Assembly (NCBI GenBank): GCA_002401385.1
Contig: NVSY01000012.1
Span: 65,539 to 72,282 of the forward strand
Reading direction: 5' to 3'
DNA length: 6,744 nucleotides
Source of the DNA: Flavobacteriaceae bacterium
Lineage (GTDB): Bacteria; Bacteroidota; Bacteroidia; Flavobacteriales; Flavobacteriaceae
Of this stretch, positions 5,996 to 6,744 are shown one piece after another; the first letter of the stretch is position 1, and every line of letters starts with the position of its first letter. The position numbers were made by a program, and so were the translations under genes. A model generated the notes under the pieces. It did no database searches. It was not told the origin of the DNA and was given only the letters and a program-made list of their open reading frames with translations.

Positions 5996-6523
5996 ATGAA
6001 AAACAAAGGAGTTATAATACTAGGTAGTGCAAGAAGTAATGGAAACACGTATGAAATAGTTTCCTTTTTACAAAAAAATACGGGTTTTGACTGCATCGAT
6101 TTAAAAACTAAAAACATTGGCGGCTTTGATTATGAGTTTCAAAACAAAGAAGACGACTTTCTTCCTTTACTTAGAGATATTGTACAAAAATACGATACTA
6201 TTATTTTTGCCACGCCAGTATATTGGTATGCTATGAGTGGGATTTTAAAACACTTTTTCGACCGCATTTCCGACTGTTTAATCTCCGAAAAAGAACTAGG
6301 AAGACAACTCAGAGGTAAAAATATGGGAATGGTCAGTTGCGGATCTGGTCCTGAATTAAAAACGGGTTTTACCATGCCTTTTGTTGAGAGCGCTCATTAT
6401 TTGGGCATGCATTATTTAGGTGATATTCATACATGGTTGGAAAATGATGGAATTCCTGAGCGTGTAAAAGATATTGTGTTGGTATTTTCTGAAGAGGTTA
6501 AAATCAAACTTAAAATTTCTTAA
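5996..6523 (+). CDS. Flavodoxin-fold NAD(P)H-dependent (FMN) oxidoreductase
   Basis: This 175-residue cytoplasmic protein has a flavodoxin-like fold and is likely an FMN-dependent NAD(P)H reductase acting on quinones, nitro or azo compounds, or flavin itself. The FMN phosphate loop is GSARSNGNT (10-18) after the first strand VIIL. The isoalloxazine-contacting loop is ATPVYWYAMSG (72-82), followed by the family helix LKHFFDRISD (84-93). A further loop SCGSGPE (114-120) lies after the strand GMV. Iron-sulfur flavoproteins of this superfamily carry a Cys cluster between the first loop and TPVYW; here that segment (NIGGFDYEFQNKEDD) has no cysteine, so a cluster is unlikely. The ATG at 5996 is chosen. 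The only upstream in-frame start, a TTG at 5948, would add 16 residues before the conserved first strand and is the promoter's -33 box. Physiological substrate unknown; the HxlR neighbour hints at detoxification of electrophiles. Confidence 0.88.
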   Translation: MKNKGVIILGSARSNGNTYEIVSFLQKNTGFDCIDLKTKNIGGFDYEFQNKEDDFLPLLRDIVQKYDTIIFATPVYWYAMSGILKHFFDRISDCLISEKELGRQLRGKNMGMVSCGSGPELKTGFTMPFVESAHYLGMHYLGDIHTWLENDGIPERVKDIVLVFSEEVKIKLKIS

Positions 6524-6545
6524 ATAGGGACGAACTCAAAACAAG

Positions 6546-6553
6546 TATCTTTG
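6546..6553 (+). promoter_or_regulatory. Probable -7 promoter element for the acetyltransferase gene
   Basis: TATCTTTG matches the Bacteroidota TAnnTTTG element exactly and lies 21 bp before the ATG at 6575. The -33 region is weak: only a TTA at 6520-6522 sits at roughly the right distance (23 bp). The hexamer match and position make it credible. Confidence 0.5.
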
Positions 6554-6574
6554 AACTATCAAATTTCAAAAAAC

Positions 6575-6744
6575 ATGAATCTCATTATTAACACCCGAAA
6601 AGACCTCAACTTTCGCTCCCTAGAAAAACAAGATTGGCCACGTGTTTCTGAAATTTATGCTTTAGGGATTGCTACTGGAAATGCAACTTTTCAACAAGAA
6701 ATTCCTTCTTGGCAGGAGTGGCACAGCAATCATATAAAAAAATG
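6575..6744 (+). CDS. GNAT N-acetyltransferase, phosphinothricin acetyltransferase-like (3' partial)
   Basis: The window ends inside this gene after 56 codons. The visible N-terminus has the pattern of the PAT/Bar/YncA branch of GNAT acetyltransferases. It has FRSLEKQDWPRVSEIYALGI (13-32), where an acidic residue and a helix ending in IY precede the substrate loop, then ATGNATFQQEIPSWQEW (33-49), close to the family's GIxTGxATFExxxPxWxxW signature. Such enzymes acetylate small amines such as methionine sulfoximine, phosphinothricin or related amino-acid analogues, using acetyl-CoA. The acetyl-CoA-binding motif (RxxGxG) lies beyond the window, so activity cannot be judged. The start is the ATG at 6575, with an A-rich leader and a TAnnTTTG element 21 bp upstream. 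It is probably transcribed apart from the oxidoreductase, which ends 51 bp before it. Confidence 0.82.
   Translation, partial: MNLIINTRKDLNFRSLEKQDWPRVSEIYALGIATGNATFQQEIPSWQEWHSNHIKK

Noticed and set aside
6575..6744. Arsinothricin-type acetyltransferase (arsN) assignment
   Set aside because: The N-terminus fits the wider PAT-like family, but no arsenic-resistance genes are nearby and most of the protein is outside the window.

Overview
The window looks like an ordinary chromosomal stretch from an AT-rich member of Bacteroidota, most likely family Flavobacteriaceae. Three things support this. Start codons sit behind A-rich leaders with no Shine-Dalgarno sequence. Two sites match the Bacteroidota sigma-ABfr promoter element TAnnTTTG (5970-5977 and 6546-6553). 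The flippase, dUTPase, HxlR regulator and CarboxypepD_reg-like protein all resemble flavobacterial versions as I remember them; no database search was possible.

Layout. (1) 1-2673, plus strand: a tight three-gene run. It holds the 3' part of an oligosaccharide/LPS flippase, a secreted esterase-type alpha/beta hydrolase 1 bp later, and dUTPase (dut) 5 bp after that. (2) 2784-3173, minus strand: a small secreted protein that is essentially one CarboxypepD_reg-like beta-sandwich domain, convergent with dut and divergent from dgt. (3) 3315-4637, plus strand: an HD-domain dGTP triphosphohydrolase (dgt). (4) 4738-5897, plus strand: a probable operon of a glycine-rich membrane-hairpin protein, a 110-residue protein I do not recognise, and an HxlR-family winged-helix regulator with a conserved-position cysteine (Cys14). 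(5) 5996-6523, plus strand: a flavodoxin-fold NAD(P)H:FMN oxidoreductase behind a textbook Bacteroidota promoter, with a dyad-symmetric sequence just upstream that could be an operator. (6) 6575-end, plus strand: the 5' part of a GNAT acetyltransferase of the phosphinothricin acetyltransferase-like type.

How the genes may work together. The flippase and perhaps the esterase belong to cell-envelope biology. Dut and Dgt both act on the dNTP pool but are in separate transcription units. The most suggestive functional unit is HxlR (Cys14), then the dyad, then the promoter, then the flavin oxidoreductase. This resembles the thiol-based YodB/HypR regulators of Bacillus, which control nitro-, azo- and quinone reductases. 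The parallel is an inference from layout and one cysteine.

I found no mobile element, CRISPR array, tRNA or rRNA, and no clear sign of an undescribed defence or mobile system. No gene-free stretch exceeds 150 bp. Three start codons need care: the GTG at 13 is an artefact of the window edge, dut starts at 2242 rather than 2185, and the oxidoreductase starts at 5996 rather than at the TTG at 5948, which is the promoter's -33 element.
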